Positions 26,720 through 34,758 of a stretch of 64,000 nucleotides of DNA are shown here, piece after piece (position 1 is the first letter of the stretch; every line of letters starts with the position of its first letter). The notes beneath the pieces are model-generated. The model searched no databases and was not told the DNA's origin. It worked only from the letters and a program-made list of their open reading frames with translations. The stretch is from assembly GCA_963812255.1 (NCBI GenBank), contig CAWEUM010000003.1, forward strand, positions 1,178,001 through 1,242,000. Direction: 5' to 3'. The translations under genes were made by a program, and so were the position numbers. This DNA is from DATJGR01 sp963812255. Lineage in GTDB: Bacteria > Pseudomonadota > Gammaproteobacteria > Pseudomonadales > Azotimanducaceae.

Positions 26720-27340
26720 TTACTTGGAGTACAACTCGACGATGAGGTTCTCATTGATCTCACTGGGGAGTTCGGCGCGATCGGGCATGCGTTTGAAAAT
26801 GCCCTGCATTTTCGTTGCGTCGACCTCCACCCAATCAACGGATCCGCGCTGAACCGCCAGTTCCAGGGCTGCCTGGATGCGCAGTTGACCGCGGGCTTTT
26901 TCGCGCACCGCAATGATGTCTTCGGGCTGCACGCTGTAGCTCGGAATGTTCACGGCGCGGCCGTTGACCGTGATCGCCTTGTGCGTCACCAGCTGACGCG
27001 ATTCCGCACGGGTGCAGCCAAATCCCATCCGGTACACGACGTTGTCGAGGCGGCCTTCCAGATTGCGCAATAGGTTCTCGCCGGTGGCGCCTTTTGCACC
27101 ATCCGCGGCCTTGTAGTAATTACGGAACTGGCGTTCGAGGACACCATAGAGACGGCGTACTTTTTGCTTTTCGCGCAGCTGCACCGCGTAGTCGGACAGC
27201 CGTGAACGACGCGCACCGTGCTGGCCCGGCACTGTCTCCGCTTTGCATTTGGAATCCAGTGGACGCACACCGCTCTTCAGGAACAGGTCTGTTCCTTCGC
27301 GGCGCGACAACTTCAGTTTGGGTCCTAGATAACGGGCCAT
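26720..27340 (-). CDS. rpsD: 30S ribosomal protein uS4
   Basis: uS4 is a primary 16S rRNA binder and in E. coli is also the translational repressor of the alpha operon. The 206-residue product equals the E. coli length and carries MARYLGPKLKLSRREGTDLF, LREKQKVRRLYGVLERQF and the S4 RNA-binding domain (RLDNVVYRMGFG to VNGRAVNIPSY). The zinc-binding Cys cluster of some S4 forms is absent. Confidence 0.98.
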   Translation of the reverse strand: MARYLGPKLKLSRREGTDLFLKSGVRPLDSKCKAETVPGQHGARRSRLSDYAVQLREKQKVRRLYGVLERQFRNYYKAADGAKGATGENLLRNLEGRLDNVVYRMGFGCTRAESRQLVTHKAITVNGRAVNIPSYSVQPEDIIAVREKARGQLRIQAALELAVQRGSVDWVEVDATKMQGIFKRMPDRAELPSEINENLIVELYSK

Positions 27341-27352
27341 CGTGCTCTCCTG

Positions 27353-27736
27353 CTAAACGCGGCGCTTCTTCGGCGGCCGGCAGCCGTTGTGTGGGATCGG
27401 GGTCACATCAGCGATGCTGTTGATGCGCATGCCGGATGCGTTCAGCGAGCGCACCGCAGATTCGCGACCCGGTCCCGGACCCTTGACCAGCACGTCGAGG
27501 CTCTTCATGCCGTATTCCTGTGCCGCGTTCGCGGCACGCTCGGCGGCCACCTGTGCTGCGAACGGCGTGCTTTTGCGCGAACCCCGGTAACCCGATGCGC
27601 CCGACGTCGCCCAGCACAGCGCGTTGCCCTGTCGATCGGTGATCGTAATCATCGTGTTGTTGAACGACGCCTGTATGTGCGCAACGCCATCGACGACGAC
27701 GCGCTTGACTTTCTTTCGTGCGGGCTGGTCTGCCAT
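27353..27736 (-). CDS. rpsK: 30S ribosomal protein uS11
   Basis: uS11 is a platform protein at the mRNA exit region. The 127-residue product has HIQASFNNTMITITD, NALCWATSGASGYRGSRKSTP and the C-terminal GCRPPKKRRV. It lies 12 nt upstream of rpsD in the alpha operon. Confidence 0.98.
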   Translation of the reverse strand: MADQPARKKVKRVVVDGVAHIQASFNNTMITITDRQGNALCWATSGASGYRGSRKSTPFAAQVAAERAANAAQEYGMKSLDVLVKGPGPGRESAVRSLNASGMRINSIADVTPIPHNGCRPPKKRRV

Positions 27737-27746
27737 GTTTTGCCTT

Positions 27747-28103
27747 CTATTTCCTGATCGGACGCCGCGGGCCCTTTCGGGTACGCGCGTTCGTGCGTGT
27801 GCGCTGGCCCCGCAGCGGCAGTCCGCGGCGGTGACGTATGCCTCGATAGCAGCCGAGGTCCATCAACCGTTTGATGCTCATCGAAGTCACACGGCGCAGG
27901 TCGCCCTCGACGCTGATCTTGCCGATCTCGCCGCGAATCGCATCGAGATCCGCCTCGGAGAGATCCTGTATTTTGGCGGTCGGATTCACACCAGCCGCAG
28001 CACAGATGCGTTGGGCGGTGGTGCGACCGATACCGTAGATATAGGTCAGCGAAATGACCGCATGCTTGTTGTCTGGGACGTTGATTCCGGCAATTCGCGC
28101 CAT
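27747..28103 (-). CDS. rpsM: 30S ribosomal protein uS13
   Basis: uS13 is in the head of the small subunit and contacts tRNA and the intersubunit bridge. The 118-residue product matches the E. coli length, with ARIAGINVPDNKHAVISLTYIYGIG, the helix-two-turn-helix and the basic tail GQRTRTNARTRKGPRRPIRK. It is the first gene of the alpha operon, and a promoter can be read 68-96 nt upstream. Confidence 0.98.
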   Translation of the reverse strand: MARIAGINVPDNKHAVISLTYIYGIGRTTAQRICAAAGVNPTAKIQDLSEADLDAIRGEIGKISVEGDLRRVTSMSIKRLMDLGCYRGIRHRRGLPLRGQRTRTNARTRKGPRRPIRK

Positions 28104-28170
28104 TCACTTAGCTCCGTGACCATGCTTCAAAAAGAGCGCGTTCACCGACCCCGGCGCAAAAAGGGCGCGC

Positions 28171-28199
28171 AGTGTAGCCGCTGAACAGGCTGGATTCAA
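28171..28199 (-). promoter_or_regulatory. Probable alpha-operon promoter
   Basis: On the minus strand TTGAAT (28199-28194) and TACACT (28176-28171) are separated by 17 bp. The discriminator after the -10 is GC-rich (GCGCGCCC), a hallmark of ppGpp-sensitive promoters. It lies in the unusually long 138-nt gap between rpmJ and rpsM, leaving about a 60-nt leader that could hold the S4 repressor site. Confidence 0.6.
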
Positions 28200-28241
28200 C
28201 TGACCGACCCGCGTTCGGACGCCGGTCTCGCACGAGCGCAC

Positions 28242-28358
28242 TCATCCCTGGCGTTGCTTGTGGCGCGCCTCGGCGGTGCAGATCACGCGCACGACCCGCT
28301 TGCGTCGAACGATCTTGCAGTTGCGGCACAGCTTCTTGACCGATGCTCTGACTTTCAC
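28242..28358 (-). CDS. rpmJ: 50S ribosomal protein bL36
   Basis: This is a 38-residue protein starting at GTG (28358). It is the zinc-binding form, with ligands in LCRNCK, ICTAEARHK (C-x2-C, C and H). It stabilises the large-subunit stalk base. It lies between secY and rpsM as in E. coli and is too short to stand out among open frames. Confidence 0.95.
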   Translation of the reverse strand: MKVRASVKKLCRNCKIVRRKRVVRVICTAEARHKQRQG

Positions 28359-28384
28359 GTGTTACCTCTTTGCCCTGCGGCCGT

Positions 28385-29710
28385 TCATCGGCGGCCGCGT
28401 CCGTAGTTCTTGAGATTCGATTTCTCCATCAACTTCGCGTACTGACTGGACATCAGATGCGCCTGAACCTGAGCCATGAAATCCATCGCCACGACGACGA
28501 CGATCAACAGCGCAGTACCACCGAGTTGGAACGTGACCTTGAAGAACACGATCATGAACTCGGGCAGCAGACAAACGAGCGTCACATACAGTGCACCGAA
28601 CGTCGTCAACCGCGTGATGACGTCATCGATGTACTTTGCGGTGTGTTGTCCGGGCCGAATGCCCGGAACGTAAGCGCCCTGGCGCTGCAGGTTATCGGCG
28701 ACGTCCTTCGGATCGAACACGATCGCCGTGTAGAAAAAACTGAAGAACACGATCCCGCCGGCGAACATCAGGATGTACAGAGGCTGGCCCGGCGACAGTA
28801 CGAGCGAGACCTCTTGCAACCATTCCAGACCTTTCGTCTGGCCAAACCACTGCGCCAGCGATGACGGCGCGAGCAGCAGGCTCGACGCGAAGATCGCCGG
28901 GATCACACCGGCCATGTTGACCTTCAACGGCAGATGGCTCGATTGAGCCTGATAGACGCGGCGGCCCTGTTGCCGTTTCGCATAGTTGACCGTGATGCGC
29001 CGTTGGCCGCGTTCGATGAACACGACGAACGCAACGACGACAATCGCAAACGCGCCGATTGCGAGCAGTGCCACGATGTTGATGTCGCCCTGCCGCGCAG
29101 CTTCGAACGACCGTCCGATCGCAGCGGGGAAGCCCGACACGATGTTCGCAAAGATCAACAGCGAAATGCCGTTGCCAACGCCACGCTCAGTGATCTGCTC
29201 ACCGAGCCACATCATGAACAGCGCGCCGGTCACGACAGTGGTGACCGCGACAAAGTGGAAGATGAAGCTCGAACTGAATGCCAATCCCTGATTCGCGAGC
29301 GTCGCCGCCAGCGCCGAACCCTGAATCAGGGCGACCAGCAACGTGCCGTAGCGGGTGTATTGCGTGATTTTGCGGCGACCCGCTTCGCCTTCCTTGCGTA
29401 GTTGCTGCAATGGCGGATGCATCATCGTCAGCAGGTTCATGATGATGCTCGACGTAATGTAGGGCATCACTCCGAGCGCAAGAACACTCATACGGTGCAG
29501 CGCGCCGCCGGAGAACATGTTGAACAGATCGAGGATGCCACCCTGGTTCTGTTCGAATAGCTCTCGCAAGCGGTCGGGGTTGATGCCGGGTATCGGAATA
29601 TGACTACCGATCCGCGAAACGATCAGCGCGAACAGCACGAACAGCAGGCGATTGCGCAGCTCGGTGAGCCCCGCCTGCACGCCTGCCAGTTTCTGTCCCT
29701 GCGCCGCCAT
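28385..29710 (-). CDS. secY: Protein translocase subunit SecY
   Basis: SecY is the inner-membrane channel of the Sec translocon. The 441-residue product has ten hydrophobic helices and the signatures PIPGIN (after the first helix), FSGGALHRMSVLALGVMPYI and GIRPGQHTAKYID, with the cytosolic loop NYAKRQQGRR important for SecA and ribosome contact. Its start overlaps the rplO stop by 1 nt. secE is encoded at about 55.4 kb. Confidence 0.98.
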   Translation of the reverse strand: MAAQGQKLAGVQAGLTELRNRLLFVLFALIVSRIGSHIPIPGINPDRLRELFEQNQGGILDLFNMFSGGALHRMSVLALGVMPYITSSIIMNLLTMMHPPLQQLRKEGEAGRRKITQYTRYGTLLVALIQGSALAATLANQGLAFSSSFIFHFVAVTTVVTGALFMMWLGEQITERGVGNGISLLIFANIVSGFPAAIGRSFEAARQGDINIVALLAIGAFAIVVVAFVVFIERGQRRITVNYAKRQQGRRVYQAQSSHLPLKVNMAGVIPAIFASSLLLAPSSLAQWFGQTKGLEWLQEVSLVLSPGQPLYILMFAGGIVFFSFFYTAIVFDPKDVADNLQRQGAYVPGIRPGQHTAKYIDDVITRLTTFGALYVTLVCLLPEFMIVFFKVTFQLGGTALLIVVVVAMDFMAQVQAHLMSSQYAKLMEKSNLKNYGRGRR

Positions 29711-30144
29711 CAGTCTTCGACCTTGCCTCCGGCCGCTTCGATTGCTTCGCGCGCACCTTTGGTGAGCTTGATTCCCTTGACCGTGATTGCTCTATCGATC
29801 GAACCCGACAACATGATACGGGCGCGCTTCGCGCCCTTGTTGACCAGGTTGGCCGATTTCAGTGCGGCGATATCTACGACGCCGTCGGCGATTTTCGCCA
29901 GTTCCCCAAGCCGAACCTCGCCGGTGATCACGCTGACGCGCGACCGAAATCCAAACTTCGGAACGCGACGTTGCAGCGGCATCTGACCGCCTTCGAAGCC
30001 GGGCTTGATATTGCCGCTCTTGCGCGCTTTCTGGCCCTTGTGTCCACGTCCACACGTCTTGCCAAGGCCGGAGCCGATACCACGCCCAACGCGCTTCTTG
30101 AGGGGCTTGCTGCCCGCCGCGGGAGTTAAATCGTTCAATCGCAT
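29710..30144 (-). CDS. rplO: 50S ribosomal protein uL15
   Basis: uL15 is an early large-subunit assembly protein. The start is one of two adjacent ATGs. The ATG at 30144 gives 144 residues, the E. coli length, with better spacing to GGGAG and a 1-nt overlap with the rpmD stop. MRLNDLTPAAGSKPLKKRVGRG and the Gly-rich GHKGQKARKSG region define the family. Confidence 0.97.
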   Translation of the reverse strand: MRLNDLTPAAGSKPLKKRVGRGIGSGLGKTCGRGHKGQKARKSGNIKPGFEGGQMPLQRRVPKFGFRSRVSVITGEVRLGELAKIADGVVDIAALKSANLVNKGAKRARIMLSGSIDRAITVKGIKLTKGAREAIEAAGGKVED

Positions 30145-30335
30145 CATTGTTCTCCCTCGACGCGGACCATGTAGCAAACCTTTTCGATCATGCCGCGTAC
30201 CGCGGGCGTGTCCTGCAGTTCGACCGTGTGACCGATGCGACGCAAGCCAAGGCCGGCGACGCACGCCTTGTGTTTCGGCAGGCGATGCGCGGCGCTTTTG
30301 GTCTGCGTGACGCGAATGGTTTTTTCAGCACTCAT
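30144..30335 (-). CDS. rpmD: 50S ribosomal protein uL30
   Basis: This is a small large-subunit protein of 63 residues with the typical IRVTQTKSAAHRLPKHKACV and LGLRRIGHTVELQDTPAVRGMI segments (quoted in part). A four-residue C-terminal addition compared with E. coli reaches into the rplO start. Confidence 0.97.
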   Translation of the reverse strand: MSAEKTIRVTQTKSAAHRLPKHKACVAGLGLRRIGHTVELQDTPAVRGMIEKVCYMVRVEGEQ

Positions 30336-30355
30336 CTCTTCTACCTTCTAACTCT

Positions 30356-30859
30356 TCACGCCTGCATCTGTTCGACTGTCAAGCCGCGCTTGTCTGCGAC
30401 CTGCTGCGGCGAACTCATGTGACGCAACGCGTTGAACGTCGCCCGAACGACATTCACCGGATTCGTCGAGCCGTAGCACTTTGCCAGCACGTTGTGAACG
30501 CCGGCTGCTTCGAGCACCGCGCGCATCGCGCCGCCCGCAATAACGCCGGTACCTTCCGACGCGGGCTGCATGAACACCTTGGACGCGCCGTGACGTTGGG
30601 TGATCGGGTACCAGATCGTGCCCCGATCGAGTTCGATCTCGATCATGTTGCGCTGCGCCGCCTGCATCGCTTTCTGAATCGCAACCGGCACTTCTCGCGC
30701 CTTGCCGCGACCGAAGCCGACGCGACCTTTGCCATCGCCCACGACCGTCAGTGCCGTGAAGCCGAAAATGCGTCCGCCTTTGACGACCTTGGCGACACGG
30801 TTGACCTGGACGAGTTTCTCGACCAGTCCTTCTTCCTTCACTTCCTGGTTATAGGCCAT
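30356..30859 (-). CDS. rpsE: 30S ribosomal protein uS5
   Basis: uS5 lies at the mRNA entry channel and influences decoding accuracy. The 167-residue product equals the E. coli length, with the double-stranded RNA-binding-like N-terminal domain (VEKLVQVNRVAKVVKGGRIF) and the loop where spectinomycin resistance changes occur (KVVKGGR), which is unchanged. GSTNPVNVVRATFNAL is in the C-terminal domain. Confidence 0.98.
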   Translation of the reverse strand: MAYNQEVKEEGLVEKLVQVNRVAKVVKGGRIFGFTALTVVGDGKGRVGFGRGKAREVPVAIQKAMQAAQRNMIEIELDRGTIWYPITQRHGASKVFMQPASEGTGVIAGGAMRAVLEAAGVHNVLAKCYGSTNPVNVVRATFNALRHMSSPQQVADKRGLTVEQMQA

Positions 30860-30879
30860 GACTTACCTTCAGCTGACTT

Positions 30880-31236
30880 CTAAAATTCCAGGCCACCCTC
30901 GCGGGCGGCATCGGCCAGCGCTTTCACGCGGCCGTGATATTTGAAACCCGACCGATCGAACGCCACGCGTGTGATGCCGGCCGCTTTGGCGCGCTCCGCA
31001 ATCAATCCACCGACCTTCGCGGCGGCTTCCTTGTTGCCGGTTTTGCCGGCGGAGCGCAGCGCGGCATCGAGCGTGGACGCACAGACGAGCACGCGCGCAC
31101 CCTCGGGCGCGATCACTTGCGCGTAGATGTGGCGCGGCGTGCGATGCACCGTCAGTCGGGTCGCACCCAGTTCACGCATCTTCATTCGGCTGCTGCGTGC
31201 GCGGCGCATCCGAGCCTGTTTCTTCTCGTTCATCAT
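30880..31236 (-). CDS. rplR: 50S ribosomal protein uL18
   Basis: uL18 binds 5S rRNA in the central protuberance. The product has 118 residues, or 117 if the second ATG at 31233 is used. It shows the basic N-terminal ARMRRARSSRMKMREL, HIYAQVI and the C-terminal FDRSGFKYHGRVKALADAAREGGLEF (quoted in part). It ends 20 nt before rpsE. Confidence 0.97.
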   Translation of the reverse strand: MMNEKKQARMRRARSSRMKMRELGATRLTVHRTPRHIYAQVIAPEGARVLVCASTLDAALRSAGKTGNKEAAAKVGGLIAERAKAAGITRVAFDRSGFKYHGRVKALADAAREGGLEF

Positions 31237-31241
31237 CTGGC

Positions 31242-31775
31242 CTACTTCTTCTTCGCTTCTTTGCGTTTGACCCGTTCGTCGGCATATCGCACGCCTTTGC
31301 CTTTATACGGCTCTGGCGGACGGAACCCGCGAATCTCCGACGCGACCTGGCCGACGAGTTGCCGGTCCGCGCCACTCACGATCACTTCACTCTGGCTCGG
31401 TGTTTCGGCTTTGATTCCGTCGGGCAGCTGGTATTTGATCGGATGCGAAAATCCCAGCTGCAGGTCGAGCTTGCTGCCCTGCGCCGCGGCGCGATAGCCG
31501 ACACCCTGCAGTTCGAGCTTCTTGCTGAACCCTTCGGATACGCCGATGAGCATGTTGCGCACCAGCGCGCGCAGCGTTCCAGCCATCGATTGCGCGTGTT
31601 GATCGGCACGGCGTGCGGAAAAGCGCAATCGGTCGTCTTCGCGCTTGATTTCGACTGCTTCGTCAACCGGCACCGACAAGCTGCCCTTGGCGCCCTTGAC
31701 GCGCAGCGACGTCGCATCGAGTGTGACTTCGACACCCTTCGGCACATCGATCGGATAGTTGGCAACTCGAGACAT
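31242..31775 (-). CDS. rplF: 50S ribosomal protein uL6
   Basis: uL6 is near the factor-binding site of the large subunit. The 177-residue product equals the E. coli length and has two RNA-recognition-like repeats. It includes the C-terminal signature PEPYKGKGVRYADE and a lysine-rich end. Confidence 0.98.
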   Translation of the reverse strand: MSRVANYPIDVPKGVEVTLDATSLRVKGAKGSLSVPVDEAVEIKREDDRLRFSARRADQHAQSMAGTLRALVRNMLIGVSEGFSKKLELQGVGYRAAAQGSKLDLQLGFSHPIKYQLPDGIKAETPSQSEVIVSGADRQLVGQVASEIRGFRPPEPYKGKGVRYADERVKRKEAKKK

Positions 31776-31823
31776 TTCTCACCTCTTACTCTGGCAAGTG
31801 CGTTTGAAACAAATCCCGCCCGA

Positions 31824-32216
31824 TCAAAATACCGTGCACAGCACTTCGCCGCCGACGCCTGCCTTGCGCGCCGCACGATCGGTCATCACACCCTTGCAGG
31901 TGCTGACGACCGCGATGCCGAGACCGCCCTGAATCGTCGGCAGTTCATCTTTATCACGATAGATGCGCAAACCCGGTCGGCTGACACGATCCAGCGACTC
32001 GATCACCGCGCGACCCTTGTGATACTTCAAGTCGATCGACAACAAGGGCTTGGCACCGGGCGACACTGAAAATCCACCGACATACCCTTCGTCACGCAAT
32101 ACCTTCGCAATCGCCAGTTTCAGCTTCGAGCTCGGCATCGACACGTTCGGATTGCGAACTTGCTGCGCATTGCGAATGCGCGTGAGCATGTCGGCCACCG
32201 GATCCTGCATTGTCAT
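31824..32216 (-). CDS. rpsH: 30S ribosomal protein uS8
   Basis: uS8 binds the central domain of 16S rRNA and in E. coli represses the spc operon by binding rplE mRNA. The 130-residue product equals the E. coli length, with MQDPVADMLTRIRNAQ and the C-terminal GGLGIAVVSTCKGVMTDRAAR core (quoted in part). Confidence 0.98.
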   Translation of the reverse strand: MTMQDPVADMLTRIRNAQQVRNPNVSMPSSKLKLAIAKVLRDEGYVGGFSVSPGAKPLLSIDLKYHKGRAVIESLDRVSRPGLRIYRDKDELPTIQGGLGIAVVSTCKGVMTDRAARKAGVGGEVLCTVF

Positions 32217-32229
32217 TTCAGATCACCCC

Positions 32230-32535
32230 TCACCAACTCGCTTTTACCAGGCCCGGCACATCGCCACGCATCGCCGCTTCGCGCAGTTTCGTCCGCGCGA
32301 GACCGAACTTTCGATAAACGCCACGCGGCCGCCCGGTGATCGAGCAGCGCCGACGCCGGCGGTACGGACTCGCGTCGCGCGGCAGCTTCTGCAACCTGAC
32401 CTGCGCGTCCCAACGATCGTCATCGGACACGTTGCGATCGTTGATGATCGCCTTCAGATGCTTGCGCTTTTGCGCGTATTTGGCCTGGATGCGGCCGCGC
32501 TTGCGCTCCCGCTCGACCACCGAAGTTTTTGCCAT
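32230..32535 (-). CDS. rpsN: 30S ribosomal protein uS14 (zinc-free long form)
   Basis: This is the 101-residue C-minus form of uS14, as in E. coli, lacking the CxxC zinc motif. It shows MAKTSVVERERKRGRI, a long middle insert and the C-terminal GRPRGVYRKFGLARTKLREAAMRG (quoted in part). It lies between rplE and rpsH. Confidence 0.98.
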   Translation of the reverse strand: MAKTSVVERERKRGRIQAKYAQKRKHLKAIINDRNVSDDDRWDAQVRLQKLPRDASPYRRRRRCSITGRPRGVYRKFGLARTKLREAAMRGDVPGLVKASW

Positions 32536-32537
32536 AC

Positions 32538-33083
32538 CTAATGCGCCTCGCGGAACGGAAAACTGAATGCCTTGAGCAGCGCGAGACCTTCCGCATTGGT
32601 CCGCGCCGTCGTCGTAACGGTGATATCGAGACCTCGAATGGCATCGATCTTGTCGTAGTCCACCTCGGGGAAAATGATCTGTTCCGCCACGCCCATCGAA
32701 AAATTGCCGCGTCCATCGAATGAGCGCGGATTGAGCCCGCGGAAGTCACGCATGCGCGGAATCGCGATGCCAACCAGGCGCTCGACGAATTCGTACATGC
32801 GCGCGTGGCGCAAAGTTACTTTGCAGCCAACCGGATACCCCTCGCGGATCTTGAACCCCGCCTCGGACTTGCGTGCGTTGTTGACGACGGGCTTCTGCCC
32901 AGCGATCGACGCCATGTCTGCGACGGCGTTGTCCATGATCTTCTTGTCGCCAACGGCTTCGCCGACACCCATGTTCAGCGTGACTTTCACAAGTCGCGGA
33001 GCCTCCATCACGTTCTTGTACGAGAACTGCTCAATCAGACTCGGACGGATCGTTTCGATGTAGTGTCTGTGTAGATCGGTCAT
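32538..33083 (-). CDS. rplE: 50S ribosomal protein uL5
   Basis: uL5 binds 5S rRNA and contacts P-site tRNA. The ATG at 33083 gives 181 residues. Key segments are LNMGVGEAVGDKKIM, ARKSEAGFKIREGYPVGCKVTLR (quoted in part) and FDGRGNFSMGVAEQIIFPE. The frame is open further upstream only as overlap with rplX. It is the expected target of S8 feedback. Confidence 0.98.
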   Translation of the reverse strand: MTDLHRHYIETIRPSLIEQFSYKNVMEAPRLVKVTLNMGVGEAVGDKKIMDNAVADMASIAGQKPVVNNARKSEAGFKIREGYPVGCKVTLRHARMYEFVERLVGIAIPRMRDFRGLNPRSFDGRGNFSMGVAEQIIFPEVDYDKIDAIRGLDITVTTTARTNAEGLALLKAFSFPFREAH

Positions 33084-33093
33084 TTCTGCCTCG

Positions 33094-33408
33094 TTAGGCG
33101 TCCACCAGCTTGTTCGTCGATTTGAAGTAACGGACTTTCCTGCCGTCCTCGATGCGGAATCCAACGCGATCGGCCTTGCCGGTCTCGTCGTTGTAGATCG
33201 CAACGTTGGACGCCTGGATCGGTGCCTCCTTGTCGACGATTCCGCCTGGTTTGCCCTGATTGGGATCGCCGCGCTGATGTTTCTTGGCGATGTTGATGCC
33301 GGCGACGACGAGGCGACCGTCGGCGCGCACCGACAGCACTTCACCGCGCCGGCCCTTGTCGCGGCCAGCGATGACGATTACGTCGTCTTTGCTTTTGATT
33401 TTTCGCAT
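33094..33408 (-). CDS. rplX: 50S ribosomal protein uL24
   Basis: uL24 is a large-subunit assembly initiator. The ATG at 33408 gives 104 residues, the E. coli length. The N-terminal KOW motif (DDVIVIAGRDKGRRGEVLSV) and HQRGDPNQGKPGGIVDKEAP are conserved. Confidence 0.98.
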   Translation of the reverse strand: MRKIKSKDDVIVIAGRDKGRRGEVLSVRADGRLVVAGINIAKKHQRGDPNQGKPGGIVDKEAPIQASNVAIYNDETGKADRVGFRIEDGRKVRYFKSTNKLVDA

Positions 33409-33433
33409 CGCGTTCTCCTTAGAGCATCTGCAG

Positions 33434-33802
33434 CTAGAGCACTTCGGGCGCCAGCGAAATGATCCGCATGAAGTTCTCCGTCCGCAGCTCTCGCGTGACC
33501 GGCCCGAAGATCCGCGTGCCAACAGGCTGCATCTGCGCGTTCAACAACACCGCGGCGTTCTGATCGAACTTGATCAGCGAGCCATCCTGCCGGCGCACAC
33601 CGTGTTTCGTCCGTACGACCACGGCATTCATCACCTGGCCTTTGCGCACCCGGCCCCGCGGAATCGCTTCTTTGATCGTCACCTTGATGACGTCACCGAT
33701 GCCCGCATAACGGCGCTTCGAGCCGCCCAGCACCTTGATGCACATCACCCGGCGCGCACCGCTGTTGTCTGCGACATCCAAAATCGATTCCGTCTGAATC
33801 AT
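33434..33802 (-). CDS. rplN: 50S ribosomal protein uL14
   Basis: uL14 forms part of an intersubunit bridge and is the docking site of RsfS, encoded at 13385-13753. The 122-residue product has MIQTESILDVADNSGARRV and VIKVTIKEAIPRGRVRKGQV. It starts the spc group; only 11 nt separate it from rpsQ, so no separate promoter is evident. Confidence 0.98.
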   Translation of the reverse strand: MIQTESILDVADNSGARRVMCIKVLGGSKRRYAGIGDVIKVTIKEAIPRGRVRKGQVMNAVVVRTKHGVRRQDGSLIKFDQNAAVLLNAQMQPVGTRIFGPVTRELRTENFMRIISLAPEVL

Positions 33803-33814
33803 CTGCGTTACCTA

Positions 33815-34132
33815 TCAGCCGCTATGCGGTCGCGACGCGGTTGCGGCGCCTTCCCGAACACTTTCGTGAACACGCTCGTCGATGCTCGCGAGCACCCACG
33901 ACTTTGTTTTCGAGTACGGGCGCGACTCGCGCACCGTCACCAGATCACCTTCATTGCATTCGTTGTTCGCGTCATGCGCGTGAACTTTCGTCGAGCGGCG
34001 GATGTATTTGCCGTACACCGGATGCGGCTCGCGGCGCTCAATGAGCACCGTGATCGTCTGATTGCTCTTGTTGCTGATGACGCGGCCACTGACGACACGG
34101 CCTTTGGTGAGCTTCGATTCCACTTCAGCCAT
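33815..34132 (-). CDS. rpsQ: 30S ribosomal protein uS17 with C-terminal extension
   Basis: uS17 is a primary 16S rRNA binder. The core has GRVVSGRVISNKSNQTITV, HPVYGKYIRRSTKVHAHDANN and RPYSKTKSW. At 105 residues it is about 20 longer than E. coli S17 (84). The surplus is an unconserved C-terminal tail (ERVHESVREGAATASRPHSG). It overlaps the rpmC stop by 8 nt. Confidence 0.96.
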   Translation of the reverse strand: MAEVESKLTKGRVVSGRVISNKSNQTITVLIERREPHPVYGKYIRRSTKVHAHDANNECNEGDLVTVRESRPYSKTKSWVLASIDERVHESVREGAATASRPHSG

Positions 34133-34322
34133 TGTCGCGTTTCTCCCTGAGCACCGTTTTCACCCGCGCGATATCGCGACGCAGCCCCTTCATGAAATGT
34201 GGCTGATTCAATTGGCCGCCCGCCGATTGCATGCGCACGTTGAACTGTTCCTTCCTCAGCCGCAGCAACTCGGTTTGCAGTTCCGCTGCGGTCTTGTCTC
34301 TGATCTCGGACGCCTTCATCAC
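34125..34322 (-). CDS. rpmC: 50S ribosomal protein uL29
   Basis: uL29 sits at the tunnel exit beside uL23. The 65-residue helical product has KASEIRDKTAAELQTELLRL (quoted in part) and LNQPHFMKGLRRDIARVKTVL. It overlaps rplP by 4 nt and rpsQ by 8 nt, suggesting translational coupling. Confidence 0.97.
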   Translation of the reverse strand: MMKASEIRDKTAAELQTELLRLRKEQFNVRMQSAGGQLNQPHFMKGLRRDIARVKTVLREKRDNG

Positions 34323-34732
34323 ATCACCGAACGCTTGATGAACGTGGTCTTGAACGGCAGCTTCGCCGCCGCCAACGAGAACGCTTCGCGGGCCAGGTCC
34401 TCGGTTACACCTTCCATTTCGTACAACACCCTGCCGGGCTGAATCAGCGCGACCCAGTATTCGACCGCGCCCTTACCCTTTCCCTGACGCACTTCGAGGG
34501 GCTTTTTCGTGATGGGTTTGTCGGGGAACACACGGATCCAAACCTTTCCGCCGCGTTTTACGTGCCGCGTCATCGCGCGACGTCCCGCCTCGAGCTGACG
34601 CGCCGTCAGGCGGCCGCGCCCGGTCGCCTTCAGACCATACTCGCCGAAGCTGACGGTGCTTCCGCGCACTGCAAGGCCGCGATTGCGGCCCTTGTGCATC
34701 TTGCGGAATTTCGTTCGCTTGGGTTGCAACAT
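34319..34732 (-). CDS. rplP: 50S ribosomal protein uL16
   Basis: uL16 helps form the A-site tRNA-binding region and is added late in assembly. The 137-residue product has MLQPKRTKFRKMHKGRN, the RGSTVSFGEYGLKA loop and RQLEAGRRAMTRHVKRGG. GKPWKRVFPDKP-like VWIRVFPDKPITKKPLEVR is also present. Confidence 0.98.
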   Translation of the reverse strand: MLQPKRTKFRKMHKGRNRGLAVRGSTVSFGEYGLKATGRGRLTARQLEAGRRAMTRHVKRGGKVWIRVFPDKPITKKPLEVRQGKGKGAVEYWVALIQPGRVLYEMEGVTEDLAREAFSLAAAKLPFKTTFIKRSVM

Positions 34733-34758
34733 GACTGGCTTCCTCGTTCGACGCCGCG

